Source of the DNA: Sophora flavescens
Taxonomy: Eukaryota; Streptophyta; Magnoliopsida; Fabales; Fabaceae
Assembly: GCA_030762895.1 (NCBI GenBank)
Contig: CM061068.1
Span: 152,788,811 to 152,852,810 of the forward strand
Direction: 5' to 3'
Length of the DNA stretch: 64,000 nucleotides
The translations under genes were made by a program, and so were the position numbers. The notes beneath the pieces are model-generated. The model was not told where the DNA came from. It saw only the letters and a program-made list of their open reading frames with translations, and searched no databases. Positions 11,389-22,432 of the stretch are shown in pieces (position 1 is the stretch's first letter; each line of letters opens with the position of its first letter).

Positions 11389-13000
11389 TTGACCCTACTT
11401 CTCATACCTTCTGTCTCACCCATCCCATCACTGTCTGTAAACATCAACCTAACGTCACCCACTTCAAATATCTTGCGAAAATCAAACACCAAAGCTTCCA
11501 AGAAACCCGTGGCCGTTCTTTCTTCTTCTTTCTCTGAGGATTTTGACAAAACCTTTTTGGATGAGGAAAGCAGATTGAAGTATGAAAATGAGATTAAGAA
11601 GTGGAAGTTCCATCTGGAAAAAGGGTTCTTTCTTATTGCTGAAGACCACTACGACCTCAATGAGGAAGAAATTCACCACTCATCCCAGAGACCCCATTGC
11701 CCCTTTTGTGCACGAGTTCTACTCCAATCTCACATCTCCCCAACAAAAATTTTTGATGGTGAGGGATTGCAAGGTGTCTTTCTCTGCTGCTACTTTGAAC
11801 AGAAGGTGGGGATTAAAGGAAGTTCAAGATGAATATATGGAATTGAAGGGTGCAGAGGAAACTGTGTTGAATGATATGATGAAGGAAATTACTTTTGAAG
11901 GGTCAGACTGGATACAAAAAGACGAGAACTGGAAGATTACTAGGCCTTACCTTACCCCATTAGCCAAGGTCTGGTATCATATTATCAGCACCATGATTCT
12001 CCCAACTGCTCACCTTGAGACTGTGAGCAAGGACAGGCTAATCCCCCTTTACTGCATCCTGAAAGAAATGAAGGTGAATCTTGGCCAATTGATAGAGAAG
12101 GAAATCATTACCCGTGCCTTCAAGCCAAAAGGATTACTATTTTTCCCTTCCCTGATCACATCTCTGTGCTTGAGAAGTGGAGTCAAGGCTAAGCCAGGAG
12201 AGGAGGTTCTGTCAAACAAGGGAGCAATTGATATGATTGCAATAAAGTGCTTCGCGGGTTCAACTTCAAAGGTAGCAGCTCAAGTCAATCCATCTGGGCA
12301 GCAGGATCACCGAGAGGATTTGAGCAAAAAGCTGGACATATGCTACCTATTGCTGTAGCATAGCTTGAAGCAACAACAACTCTTTTGGGAATTTTCCAAA
12401 GAACAACACTTGTGGCAGCAAAGGACCCTTGGAATCAACAAGCTGAGACAAGGTAGCTATCCTCCCCTGTTCCCTGAAGCTATTTTTGAACCATTCCAGT
12501 ACTCTACCCTTGAACCCGCAAAGCAACCTGCCCATGAGAATACCCCTGCACCAGAAGAAGAACCTGCAATTCCCCCTGTGAACCCTACTACTAGTGAGCA
12601 CTCAGTGAACAACAATGAGATCGACTCTGACTGGACTCCTCCTCCACCAAAAAGGGGCCCCACTCCAGCACCAGCACAACCTAGTGACATCAACAAAGGC
12701 AAAAAGAAGGTAGCTGATGCTTAGCCTGAAGGTCCCCCTCCACTCAAGAAAGGAAGAATCAAGCATACAGCTCCTCCTATGGTGAGGAAGACTAGAGCAG
12801 AAAGAGAACCTGAAAAGGCTGCTGCTGAAAGCAATGAAGATTCAGTTGATGCTATGGCTCTGAGGAAAAAATTGGATAACATCAAATCTGCCAAAGCTCA
12901 TGCCAAAAAGAGTGGAGGGGCTGCAGAAGAAGCTGACCAAGAGCCCAGTGCTGAGGTGGAGACACTAAAGAAGTTCCACCATCTAGCAGACCCACCATGA
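11389..13000 (+). pseudogene. Env-like third ORF region of Athila-like element A
   Basis: Open pieces at 11389-11832, 11582-12358, 12365-12724 and 12779-13000 together resemble the ORF found after pol in plant Athila elements. The 11582-12358 piece, with a WGLKEV block and a long conserved helical stretch to about 12250, resembles the 'putative plant transposon protein' domain family. The downstream pieces are proline-rich, then lysine/glutamate-rich with coiled-coil character. I see no clear signal peptide or transmembrane segment. Stops at 12356 and 12722 and a frame change near 11800 break it. Role in the element is unknown. Confidence 0.65.
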
Positions 13001-14149
13001 AGCAGCTGGCTAGAGGAGGAAGCAGGAGGAGCAGTTCCAGATTAGCTCAACCTTGAGTAGAAGTTCCAACCAAGATGTTGCAGCATGCTGCAACATCAGA
13101 TGACCAGGTCCCTTTTTTAATCTCTCTTTAGCTTTATGTTTTTAGTTTTTGTTGTTAATAGAAGTTGTTTGTTTGTTTTTCTCTGTTAATGTTTAAGTGT
13201 GTCTGGCCCCACTTTGTCAAAAGAATTGTGATTAATGGAAAGTGGACACCTTTTTGGAAAGAAAAATTTGAATGAATGAATGAATGGTGTTGTCGTCCAT
13301 GTGCATCTGATGAAGATATTCTGTTTGTGTGTGCTTTAGTGCATGTAAAATACATAAATACCCTGAATTAATCTTTTCTCACCACAAAGTCCCTAGCTTT
13401 AAATGGGCTTAAAAGAATGACTTCATTCATATTTACCAATCAATTGGGGGAATTGGGTTGCAAAGACTCTTGTCCATGGAAGAGATGGTGACGTCTGAAT
13501 TAGCTAGATTTCAACCTAAGCTTGGGGGTGAGTAAGGTTAAATGTGATGTGTAGCACTCTACAACATCAGTCCTATGAGTTTTTGGGCTTCAACAGATTC
13601 TTTCATCATGCATTCTATTCACGTGTTTTCTCTGCAGAACTTGATTTATTTCTGTGACTGATTGCATATTTTACTACTGCACACAAATTGGCTTGAAGCA
13701 CAAAAGCTGTAGAATATGTTGCACTGAAGAAAAAAGAATTAAAATACATAAAGTACCCCTCCTTGTCATCAGGATTGTGAGCAGTAATACATAAATGCCT
13801 AAGTTGTGTGTGTGTGGGTGGGTGGGGGGGGGGGGGGGTTGATATGGACGAGAGATCTTGAACTCTACCTAATTGAGTTACAGTCCAAAATATACTGCAC
13901 TTGAACCTTTGCCCCATTACACCCAATAAAGTCCTCTTGCTGTGTGCAATTTGTGTTTGTGTTTTTTATTGGTAGAAATTTGTCAAGCCTATGATAGAGT
14001 TGCATGTTAATGATGATTGAGTGAAACACCAACAAAGAGCATAAAGTAGAGTGAATAGAGTGATATGACAAATCCAATAGTGTGTTTAGCCCCTTTTCTT
14101 AGGAAGATAATCTGTTTAGCCCCTTATCATTACTTGAGGACAAGCAATG
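13001..14149 (+). other. Gene-free 3' untranslated region of element A
   Basis: No convincing ORF. It contains TAAGCTTGGGGGTG at 13517-13530, a purine-rich block resembling an internal polypurine tract. A GT-rich run passes into about 15 consecutive G at 13824-13838, where base count is likely unreliable. The end, TTGAGGACAAGCAATGG, leads into the true polypurine tract. Confidence 0.6.
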
Positions 14150-14166
14150 GTTCAAGTTTGGAGGTG
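14150..14166 (+). promoter_or_regulatory. Polypurine tract of element A
   Basis: CAAGTTTGGAGGTG sits directly before the 3' LTR start TGATATCTCTTAG. This is the expected plus-strand priming site. Confidence 0.72.
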
Positions 14167-14511
14167 TGATATCTCTTAGAAATAAGAGTTATTACTATCC
14201 TTTTAGCTTTATCATTGTCCTTGTTTTGATCAATTTTGGGTAAGAAAGTCAAGTTTTGTTGTGCCTCGTAAATAACTATTTTGATCTGTTAAAATGCTGA
14301 AAAAGCAGTGAATTCTGAATTGTTATTACTGAAGGTTTGTTTTATTTTTTAGCAGGTTTTAGAGGTGAAATTGCAGAAGGAGTTGCTCTTGAATGTTATG
14401 GAATGCTGCAGCTTCTAGGGAGTGATTCACTACAAGACAAAAACATTTTCAGCTCAGCTAATGTTCAATAGAAGACAAAAGTCTGATGTGCTATCCAAAA
14501 AGGAAGAAATA
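14167..14511 (+). mobile_element. 3' LTR of element A, first part
   Basis: Aligns with the first 340 or so bases of the 5' LTR (from 3072) with scattered substitutions, then breaks off after AAAAAGGAAGAAA. The homologous sequence resumes only at 25781, with roughly 420 bp of the LTR middle missing. Confidence 0.85.
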
Positions 14512-15316
14512 TGATATGAGCCAAGAGGGGGCATGTCAACTTTTCAACAAGAATGATTTGAGCCCAATGAAGACCATGGATCAAGAAGCACTACAAGGAC
14601 TTGGTGGGCCTAAGACAAGAGCTTAAGTCAAGAAAGCCCAAGAAGTTATAAACCAAATAGTGTCAACCTTGATGGAAATAAGCCCAAGTTCAAGTTTTAA
14701 TGGAGTGGGGGCCAAAATGCTTACTTATCTCATCCAACTTGAAGACCCATGATGGGCTTGGACGTCCACCTCTTAAAAATGGCATTTTCTAGTTTATTTC
14801 TATTAAATAAAGTGTAATAAGATTGGTTTCCTGAAGAATTTCCAATTCTAGGCTTAGTTGGAGGTATCTTTTGGTTTGCATACCACAAGTAACTCCTTTT
14901 TGAATTATTAGTCTTTTATGCATTTTTTAAATATGTGGGAGTTACACTTTTGATATGAGAAATAAGTGTGGCTGCTACATAATGGAAGGGAGAGAGAATA
15001 ATAGCTCACCATTAGTGGCTGAGTTAATTTGTTAGTTAATTGGTTCATAAGTTGTTGAATTAAGTTATTAATTAGTTGGGGGTGATGGAATATTGTGAGA
15101 ACAAGGCAAGCCAAAAGCGGGCAGCCAAGACTTGTATATTTTCGTGCCCCAAACACATCAATGGATAACTTTGGATGTTAATTTTGGATTGAATCCATTT
15201 TGTGAGAATATTGTTCTCCTTGGTTCTTGGTTGAGACACTCTTGTTCTTATCAAGAATCCAAGATTCTTGTGGCGAAATTCATAGGCTTATCAAATCCAT
15301 TGGTTTGTGGAGCCAT
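14512..15316. mobile_element. Unclassified insert between the LTR break and the Copia element
   Basis: Starts near TGATATGAGCCAAGAGGGGG, has no homology to the Athila LTR, and no convincing ORF. It could be a truncated LTR of another retroelement (it begins TG), cut on its right by the Copia LTR at 15317. I found no second copy in the window and no target duplication. Confidence 0.4.
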
Positions 15317-16925
15317 TGAAGTTCACACAGGCAAACACAAGAAGGGGGGGTTGAATTGTGTTTGTTAATAATTTTCGAAAACAACCTTTAAAACAATTTT
15401 TGCAGTCAAGGAGATATAAAACAGAACCACATAAAAAGACAAAGATCCTTTTTTAAAAGACTTTAACAAAAGCAATATCAAAACCCCACAGTTAGTATAA
15501 TCAAATAAAACTGAAGAGTTTAGGGATAGAAGATTCACGCGAGAGATTTTATCCTGGTTCACTCTCTTCCAACCAAGAGCTACGTCCAGTCCCATCGACG
15601 TGAAGGATTTTTCCACTATTTCTCCAAATAGATTACAAACAAGTATTCAACACCTCTGCAGGCTACAAGTATTCCTTTCTTACCAAGCCTTTTCAGGCGC
15701 TAATTCTAACAAAGAGATTTAAATTTTGATCTTCTTAACTCACTATGGGTGAGAATATGACAGTTTAAGATCAGTTGAATATTACAACAATATTCAAACT
15801 AATAAATACAGACTCTTGCTCTTAAAAGAATAATGGAATGAATGATTATCAACTGGCAAAAGTTCAGTTAGCAAGATTGTGCAGGCCAGAGTTGTTCTTC
15901 AGTATTTGAGGTCTTCAATTTATAGTGACCTTCTTCTTCACTTTTATTTCTGCAACGGTTACTAAGAATAATCCCGTTTAGAGATAGCATTTAATGATTG
16001 ATATCCGTTGTGACTGATAGCCTGATTGTAGTATTGGTTATCGAGGTAGCATGAATTTGGAGGTTCACTCCACTGAGTATTGCAGCTTGAGTACTCGTTG
16101 TCCTCTTTTGTGTATAATCCAGCTTTTTCAGTCATAAATTTGTCATCGTACAGATCGTTTTGCAGTATCTTGTTGTACAATTCTGCTTTTTGCATTTCTT
16201 GCTTGTACTATGTTTCTTTTACAACAAAGTGAAACATTTAAAGCATATAAAACAAATGTGAAGAACAAATATTCTAATGAAATAAATATCAATCATTTGA
16301 AATAAATATAAGAGATTCGGATTGAATTTAATTCATTTCAAGGATGGAGCTCGTCTAAAAAAAAATCTGTCTACTTAGTTATATGAGAGTCCAAGTCTGT
16401 TTTATAGTTTACTTAGCTCGTCTGATGACGTGGCATATCCTTTTTAATATCAAGTCTTCGAACTTGATATTTCTTAATGAGTTATAAAGATCTCCGTCTA
16501 GTGACGTGGCGGTTAGAGCTCGTCTACTAGATTGCTTTGTGTTTCAGTTCATTTACTTTTACTAATTACTTCCGTCAGCTTACGTGGCATAGATGGACGT
16601 GCTTTTTTATCAAGTATTTGGACTTTGCTTACCTAACAAGTTATTTAGGTATCTAGCAAATATTTAGAGCCTCGTCTACTCAAGAAAACCAGTGTACTTA
16701 ATTAAATAACAAAGTAACTTTACCAAAGTATTTGAGTAGCCCGTCTACAGGGGTGGACACGTATTTTTCAATTTGAACTTATCCCACATTTCTTATATGT
16801 AAATATTCCTGGATAACTGAAAGCACATGTTAGATCTCAACTAACACTTTTCCAAGAAAATTTAATCCTTTCGTTAGCATCAAAACTTAGAGATTATTAA
16901 ATCCAAAATCCCTTTGGTTCCAACA
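15317..16925 (-). mobile_element. 3' LTR (left copy) of SIRE-like Copia element B
   Basis: Plus-strand ends are TGAAGTTCACAC and GGTTCCAACA, so on the minus strand it begins TGTTGGAACC, typical of SIRE/Maximus Copia LTRs. It aligns along its length with 24242-25776, but carries about 90 bp (roughly 15411-15505) missing from the right copy. It contains repeated CGTCTACT/GACGAG and ACGTGGC words (for example 16427-16435, 16503-16510, 16581-16589). Confidence 0.9.
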
Positions 16926-16942
16926 ATCTCCCCCTTTTTGAT
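16926..16942 (-). promoter_or_regulatory. Polypurine tract of Copia element B
   Basis: On the minus strand CAAAAAGGGGGAGAT abuts the LTR start TGTTGG. The GGGGGAGATTGTTGG junction is standard for plant Copia elements. Confidence 0.85.
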
Positions 16943-17285
16943 GATGACAAAACTAATTAAATTTGAAAAGAAAAAAGTCTAAGAGAGCTTGCAGGGCTCC
17001 CCCTAAGACAAAGCATTCAAATACTTAAGCAGACTTATAAGCTAACAGATAGGTACAATCACTTATCATTCTCAGAATCTATATAAACACAAGTATATCA
17101 GAGCAATATTTCAAGTAGAAAAGAATATACAAATGCAAACACATAAGAGCTTTAAAAAAAAACCAGACTTTATATATAATTCTCTTTTCTTTCCTTCTCA
17201 TCCTTTTTGTCATCAGACAAAAAGGTAAAAGTAGAAAACCATCATTGTCAGTACAAAAGAAGAAAAGAAAAAAATAAATAAATAA

Positions 17286-18894
17286 AGGCTAAGCAGAAGG
17301 AGGTGGTGGAGGAGGAGGGTTCTGAGTTTGACTCTTCTTGAAATCCATGAGGAATTCGAGCATTTTATTCACAACCTCTAAGGTTGGAGCCATTGAAGTT
17401 TGTACTTGCTGATGAACATCCTCCTTGATCTTCTCAGCTATCTTGTCAACCTTTTCATCTACCAACTTGCAAACCCTCTCATCAACCAGTTTTCCAAGAA
17501 CTTCTTCAATATTTGATGGCAGAGTCTGTTGCCTTGAGCTTTCTGCAGATTCTTGAAAAGTGCTCAGAGTTCTTGACTGATCTTCAGGGTGCATTACAAC
17601 TAGTGCCAAAGGTTGAGAAGATTGCCTTTCTGATGAGCTCCGTTGGTGACAGGATTCAGCAGTGTCTTACAAATTATCAGCAATGACAATTTGTCCATTT
17701 TCTTCAACAACAAGGTCATCTGAGATAAACTCCACATTCATGCCGTTGATTGGAAGTCCCTAGAGGTCTTTATATATCATATATCTAAAGTGTGAGAGTC
17801 CACACTTTCCTCTGACCTTGGGAATATCTTCCTTTTCTTCTCCAGATAAACCAGAGGAAGATGCCTCTATGGTGCAGTGAATTATGTGAGACTTCTAGAA
17901 TTCAGCAGCTCTGTACTCATTGATCAACTCAATGGATTCAGTATTTAGAAGAAAATCCAAAATTGAGTAATCAAAAGTCTCTTGATCAAGGTCAAGCAAT
18001 GCTGACTCAGATTTAGGCATCATTCCCTTGAATCTTCTGTTCTTCAAGTCCTTGTCCTTTTTAAGATCCAGCATTGGCAATCTCGGACAGATCCTGTAGG
18101 GCTTGATTCTAATCCTAGTTGCTTCCTTATGCCTCAGCCAGGATGGAGGAACAAAATTTGCAGCTCTATCAGCTCTGATTTGACTGAACTCCCATTTCAG
18201 CATATCATAGCAGAGTTGATCCAAAAACAAATCAGCAGCCCTCCCATAGATTCCGGGATGCTCAAAGGACATCCATTTTGTGTCCCTTGGCATGATCATG
18301 GGAACATGCTTAGATGATCTTGCTCTCTTCTCAGGAATAGTAGGAAGATTCTTCCTCTTGGGGCCAATCTCCCAGATTTGTATAATGTATCTCTCAACTC
18401 CATTAGTGAGTGGTATGAATGGAGGAGTTTTGACAAGGTTTGGGTAAATTTTCTTGGGGGGAATTTGGTTAAGGGAAGGTGAGTGACTAAAGGCCCTAAA
18501 TCATTATGCATTTGAGAAGGCACGGTCTTGATTAATTGACACTCAGGGTAAGGTAGGTAGAGGGGTTCAACAGATTGGCTAACTTCTTCCTCATGACTCA
18601 GTGAAGACTAGTCCTTCCTGAGCACAGAAGATTACTTCAGCAATAGTCTTCTTCGAGACTGTAATCTTCTTTCTTAACACGGTTGAGTAGAAGTCAGTTT
18701 CTGTCAGTTGGATGTTTCTCCAAAAATCCCTGACTAGATTGGGGATGACAGACTTTCTCCGGGAAGAGTCCTTCCCAGCCAGTTGCATTGACATATTTTC
18801 TTATGTCAAGATTGTAGTCTTTCAGCACTCTAAGGTTGAAATGATGCTCTATAGCTAAGTTTAGTTTGTCCACGTTGAAGGTTGAAGATGCCAT
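17286..18894 (-). pseudogene. Extra 3' ORF (env-like position) of SIRE-like Copia element B
   Basis: Between pol and the 3' LTR a degenerate reading frame starts with MASSTFNVDKLN at 18894 and continues through pieces at 18694-18894, 18591-18794, 18296-18523, 17895-18299 and 17289-17609. The last piece has a heptad-like LVDERVCKLVDEKVDKIAE segment (coiled coil) and ends in a proline run. SIRE-lineage Copia elements are known for such an additional ORF, sometimes called env-like. I see no signal peptide or membrane span, so the envelope label is positional only. Stops and frameshifts separate the pieces. Confidence 0.6.
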
Positions 18895-19386
18895 TGTAGA
18901 TGATCCAAGAGCTTAGGGTTCGGAAACCAGAGAGAGGTAGAGAGAGAGAGATAACTTGAGAGATTATGGAAGCGTAAAGTTTTTCTTAGAGGGAAAAGAT
19001 TATTTTTAAAGGAATTTTGAATATCAAAGGTTTTAAAAAACTTTTGATATGACATGTCATTATGATAAAACGACGTTGGTAACTGGGGACCATAAAAAGG
19101 TCTTGATGGGATTGATGGAAGTACTGCCTCAGCAAAGAGAATAAATGATAAATTTGTCTTGTGACAAAATAAATGCATTTATTAACATACAAAAAGAATA
19201 TTTTTAATCATAGGCAGATGTGAACTCGTCTGAAACCATACAATGGATGCGAGTATCAGTGGACGTGTCATAAGGGCGTGCAATACATTATGCAATAGAC
19301 GCACAATTTTAAATATGTATTAGACGAGCATAGGTAATAGACGCAGAATTAGCAAAACAAATTTTTCTTGAGGCTGGATGCCTAAA
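18895..19386 (-). other. Spacer between RNase H and the extra ORF of element B
   Basis: No coding signal. It carries several GACG-type words (AGACGAG, GACGCA, GGACGTG; 19226-19346) like those in the element's LTRs, and an AG-rich run near 18930-18960. Confidence 0.5.
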
Positions 19387-19980
19387 CTAATCCACACAAA
19401 TCATATTAAGATGCTTCCTAATAAAGATATATCTGTCCTCTGCAAGAGGTTTAATAAAGATATCTGCCCATTGATGGTCAATATCTACAAATTGAATATC
19501 AATAACACCTTTTTGCACATAATCCCTAATAAAATGATGTTTAATCTCTATGTGCTTAGCTCTAGAATGCAAAATTGAATTCTTAGATAGATTTATTGCG
19601 ACAGTATTATCACACATAAGTGGAATACTACTTACAAATACATTATAGTCCTCCAATTGATGTTTGATCTAGAGAAGTTGTGAGCAGCAACTTGCAGCTG
19701 ATATATACTCAGCTTTAGCAGTTGATAAAGCAATGGTACTTTGTCTTTTGCTTGACCATGAGACAACATTAGCTCCAATGAAGTGACATCATCCACTAGT
19801 ACTTTTTCTTTCAATTCTATCTCCAGCATAGTCAGCATCACAGAAACCAACTAATCTGTAATCTTCATTTTTCTTAAAGCACAAACCAAGATTAGTAGTA
19901 CCTTTTAAATATCTAAAAATTCTCTTAACTGCTGATAAGTGAGATTCTCTAGGATCAGATTGACACATAAACATATATAA
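19387..19980 (-). pseudogene. Copia RNase H domain (element B)
   Basis: Pieces at 19789-19974, 19632-19850 and 19387-19656 encode the C-terminal pol region: HLSAVKRIFRYLKGT, FCDADYAGD, an STAKAEYIS-like block, then CDNTVAINLSKN and HIEIKHHFIRD. The order and motifs match Copia RNase H. At least two frame changes (near 19800 and 19650) break it. Confidence 0.87.
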
Positions 19981-20014
19981 TATCAGGCCTAGACGTAGTA
20001 AGATATAAAAGAGA

Positions 20015-20920
20015 TCATATCATACCTCTGTATACCTTTTGGTCTACCTTTTTCTCTTTATCATCTTTGTTCAGTATGGAAGTAGGGTGCATAGGAGTAA
20101 TCATTGGTTTACAGTCATCCATCTTAAACTTATTCAGAAGTTCTTTTGTATACTTAGTTTGGTGGATGAGCACCTCGTCCATGGTTTGTTTTACTTGAAG
20201 TCCAAGGAAGAATTTGAGTTCTCCCATCATGCTCATTTCAAACTCTTTCTGGATTAACTTAGAGAATTCTTTGCATAGAGATTCATTACTGCTACCAAAA
20301 ATAATATCACCAACATATATCTGTACAACTATGAAATTAGACTTAATGGATTTTATAAATAAGATTGTATCAACCTTTCCTCTTTTGAATCCATTTTCCA
20401 TAACAAAGGAACTTAGTCTATCATACCAAGCTCTAGGAGCTTGCTTAAGACCGTACAAAGCTTTCTTTAAGCTTATATACATGTTCAGGATGGGTTTCAC
20501 ACTCAAAACCCAGAGGTTGCATAACATAGACTTCTTCATTAATAAAGCCATTTAGAAAAGCGCTCTTAACATCCATCTGAAAAAGCATAATACTATGATG
20601 TGCAACGAATGAAAGTAGAATTCTAATAGCTTCTAATCTATCAACAGGTGCAAAGGTTTCAGTATAATCTATACCTTCTTCTTGAGAGAAACCTTGAGCA
20701 ACAAGTCTTGCTTTGTTTCTGATTACCTTACCATTTTTATCAAGCTTGTTTCTGCAGACCCACTTTGTTCCAATCACTGATTTATCTTTGGGCAGTGGAA
20801 CCAGAGTCCAAACATTACCGCTTTCAAACTGATTGAGTTCTTATTGCATATCTAGAATCCAATCATCGTCCAGTAAAGCCTCGTCTACTGTCTTTGGTTC
20901 CAAATCAGAGACTGGTGAAG
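20015..20920 (-). pseudogene. Copia reverse transcriptase (element B)
   Basis: 20445-20777 contains GTKWVCRNKLD, NKARLVAQGFSQEEGIDY and MDVKSAFLNG. 20015-20551 contains KKALYGLKQAPRAWYDRL and the catalytic region. The YVDD box reads YVGD (near 20308), so one of the two catalytic Asp residues is lost. A frame change near 20470 separates the pieces. Similar to SIRE-type RT in sequence style, and inactive. Confidence 0.9.
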
Positions 20921-21203
20921 AAGTGTCTTCTTCTTTGAAGGTTGATCTAGTTTTTAGCTTGACATTGGGGTTTCCAATGATCTGATCTTGTGGATGATAA
21001 TTCTTGAAGTGCCAAGATTTTTGAACTGTATCATGTTGAGAAGTGGGAGTTTCTGGTTGTTGAGTGGGATCAGCTTCTTGATCATCAACTTTTATCTCAG
21101 GTGAGTCTTCTGGAGTGCTTAAATCAAGATCTGCAAAAGCTTCATCTAGCTCTGATAATTTCTTATCAGGCTGTTTGTCATCAAATGTGACATGAATACT
21201 TTC

Positions 21204-22061
21204 TTATACTATCAGAGTCCTAGAATTATAAATTCTAAAGCCTTTAGATGTTTCATAGTATCTTAATAGAATTCCACTATCTGTTTTAGCATCAAACTTA
21301 CCAAGTTGATCTTTAGTATTCAGTATATAGCATTTAGAACCAAAGGGATGAAAATAAGATATGTTGGGTTTTCTTCCTTTCCACAGTTCATAAGGAGTCT
21401 TATTTAGGATAGGACTAATGTATATTCTGTTCTGAATGTAACAGGCAGTATTAACAGCTTTAGCCCAGAAGTGTCTAGGGACATAATTGTCATTGAGAAC
21501 AGTCCTAGCCATCTCTTGAAGAGATCAGTTCTTTCTCTCTACCACACCATTTTGTTGCGGTGTTCTAGGTATTGAGAAGTTGTGAAGGATACCACTCTCT
21601 TCACAGAAATTATAAAATAGCTCATTTTCAAACACTTCCCCATGGTCACTTCTGATTGAAGTGATACACATGCCTTTTTCATTCTATACACGTTTACAGA
21701 ATACATAAAAGACCTTAAAATACTCATCATTGTGAGTTAGGAACATAACCCATGTCCATCTAGTGTAATCGTCTACTATGACAAGACCATATTTCTTACC
21801 ATTGACAGAGGCAGTCCTTGTTGGACCAAAAAGATCAAGATGCAGCAACTCTAGTGGTCTATTGGTTCTGACAACGTTCTTAGATTCAAAAGAACCTCTG
21901 ACTTGTTTTCCCTTTTGACATACATCACAGAGAGCATCAAATTTGAACTTAAGGTTTGGTAGTCCTCTCACGAGGTTGTGCTTGTTTAGCTTTGAAATTA
22001 ATTTCAAGCTTGCATGACCTAGCCTCTTGTGCCAAATCCATCGATCATCTTCAATGGACAC
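21204..22061 (-). pseudogene. Copia integrase (element B)
   Basis: The 21684-22061 piece contains the zinc-binding region (WHKRLGHAS, CDVCQKGK) and the first catalytic block (LHLDLFGP). The second Asp lies about 21640-21660 in a SDHGEVFEN-like stretch, and the Glu in the QQNGVVERKN stretch near 21540. The C-terminal part is 21204-21512. A frame change near 21690 and stops at about 21200 and 21530 break it. Confidence 0.88.
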
Positions 22062-22117
22062 TAGACATGAGCACTTTGATTTGAGAAGTCCTCCAAGTCA
22101 ATCTTGTAGAGATTGTT

Positions 22118-22432
22118 TTACCTTTTTACAGTGAATAAAAGTGATCCATAATCTTTCTTGACATTACACATATCCTTATCAAAAGACACTTCACATCCAC
22201 TGTCACGTAATTGACTTATGCTCAGTAGATTGTGCTTCAAGTCATTTACTAAAAGAACATTGTCAATGGAGGGAAAATAATGTTTACCAATTTTACCTAT
22301 ACCAATGATTTTCCCTTTCTGATTTCCTCCAAATGTGACCCAGCCACCATCTTTGGGCTTAAGATTTTGGAACATAGACTTTTCTCCCGTCATATGTCGT
22401 GAGCAGTCACTGTTCAAGTACTAAGACATTTG
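22118..22432 (-). pseudogene. Copia aspartic protease (element B)
   Basis: ORF 22118-22417 starts with a version of the Copia protease active site in which the usual DSG is altered (NSDCSRHMTG), followed by VTFGGNQKGKIIGIG and DLKHNLLSISQL, both standard Copia landmarks. It is one frame away from the upstream gag frame. Confidence 0.85.

Noticed and set aside
11389..13000. Functional envelope protein
   Set aside because: No signal peptide or membrane span is visible and the frame is broken. The label is by position only.
13824..13838. Run of G as a functional quadruplex
   Set aside because: Isolated homopolymer in the untranslated region of a dead element. Its length is uncertain from sequencing.
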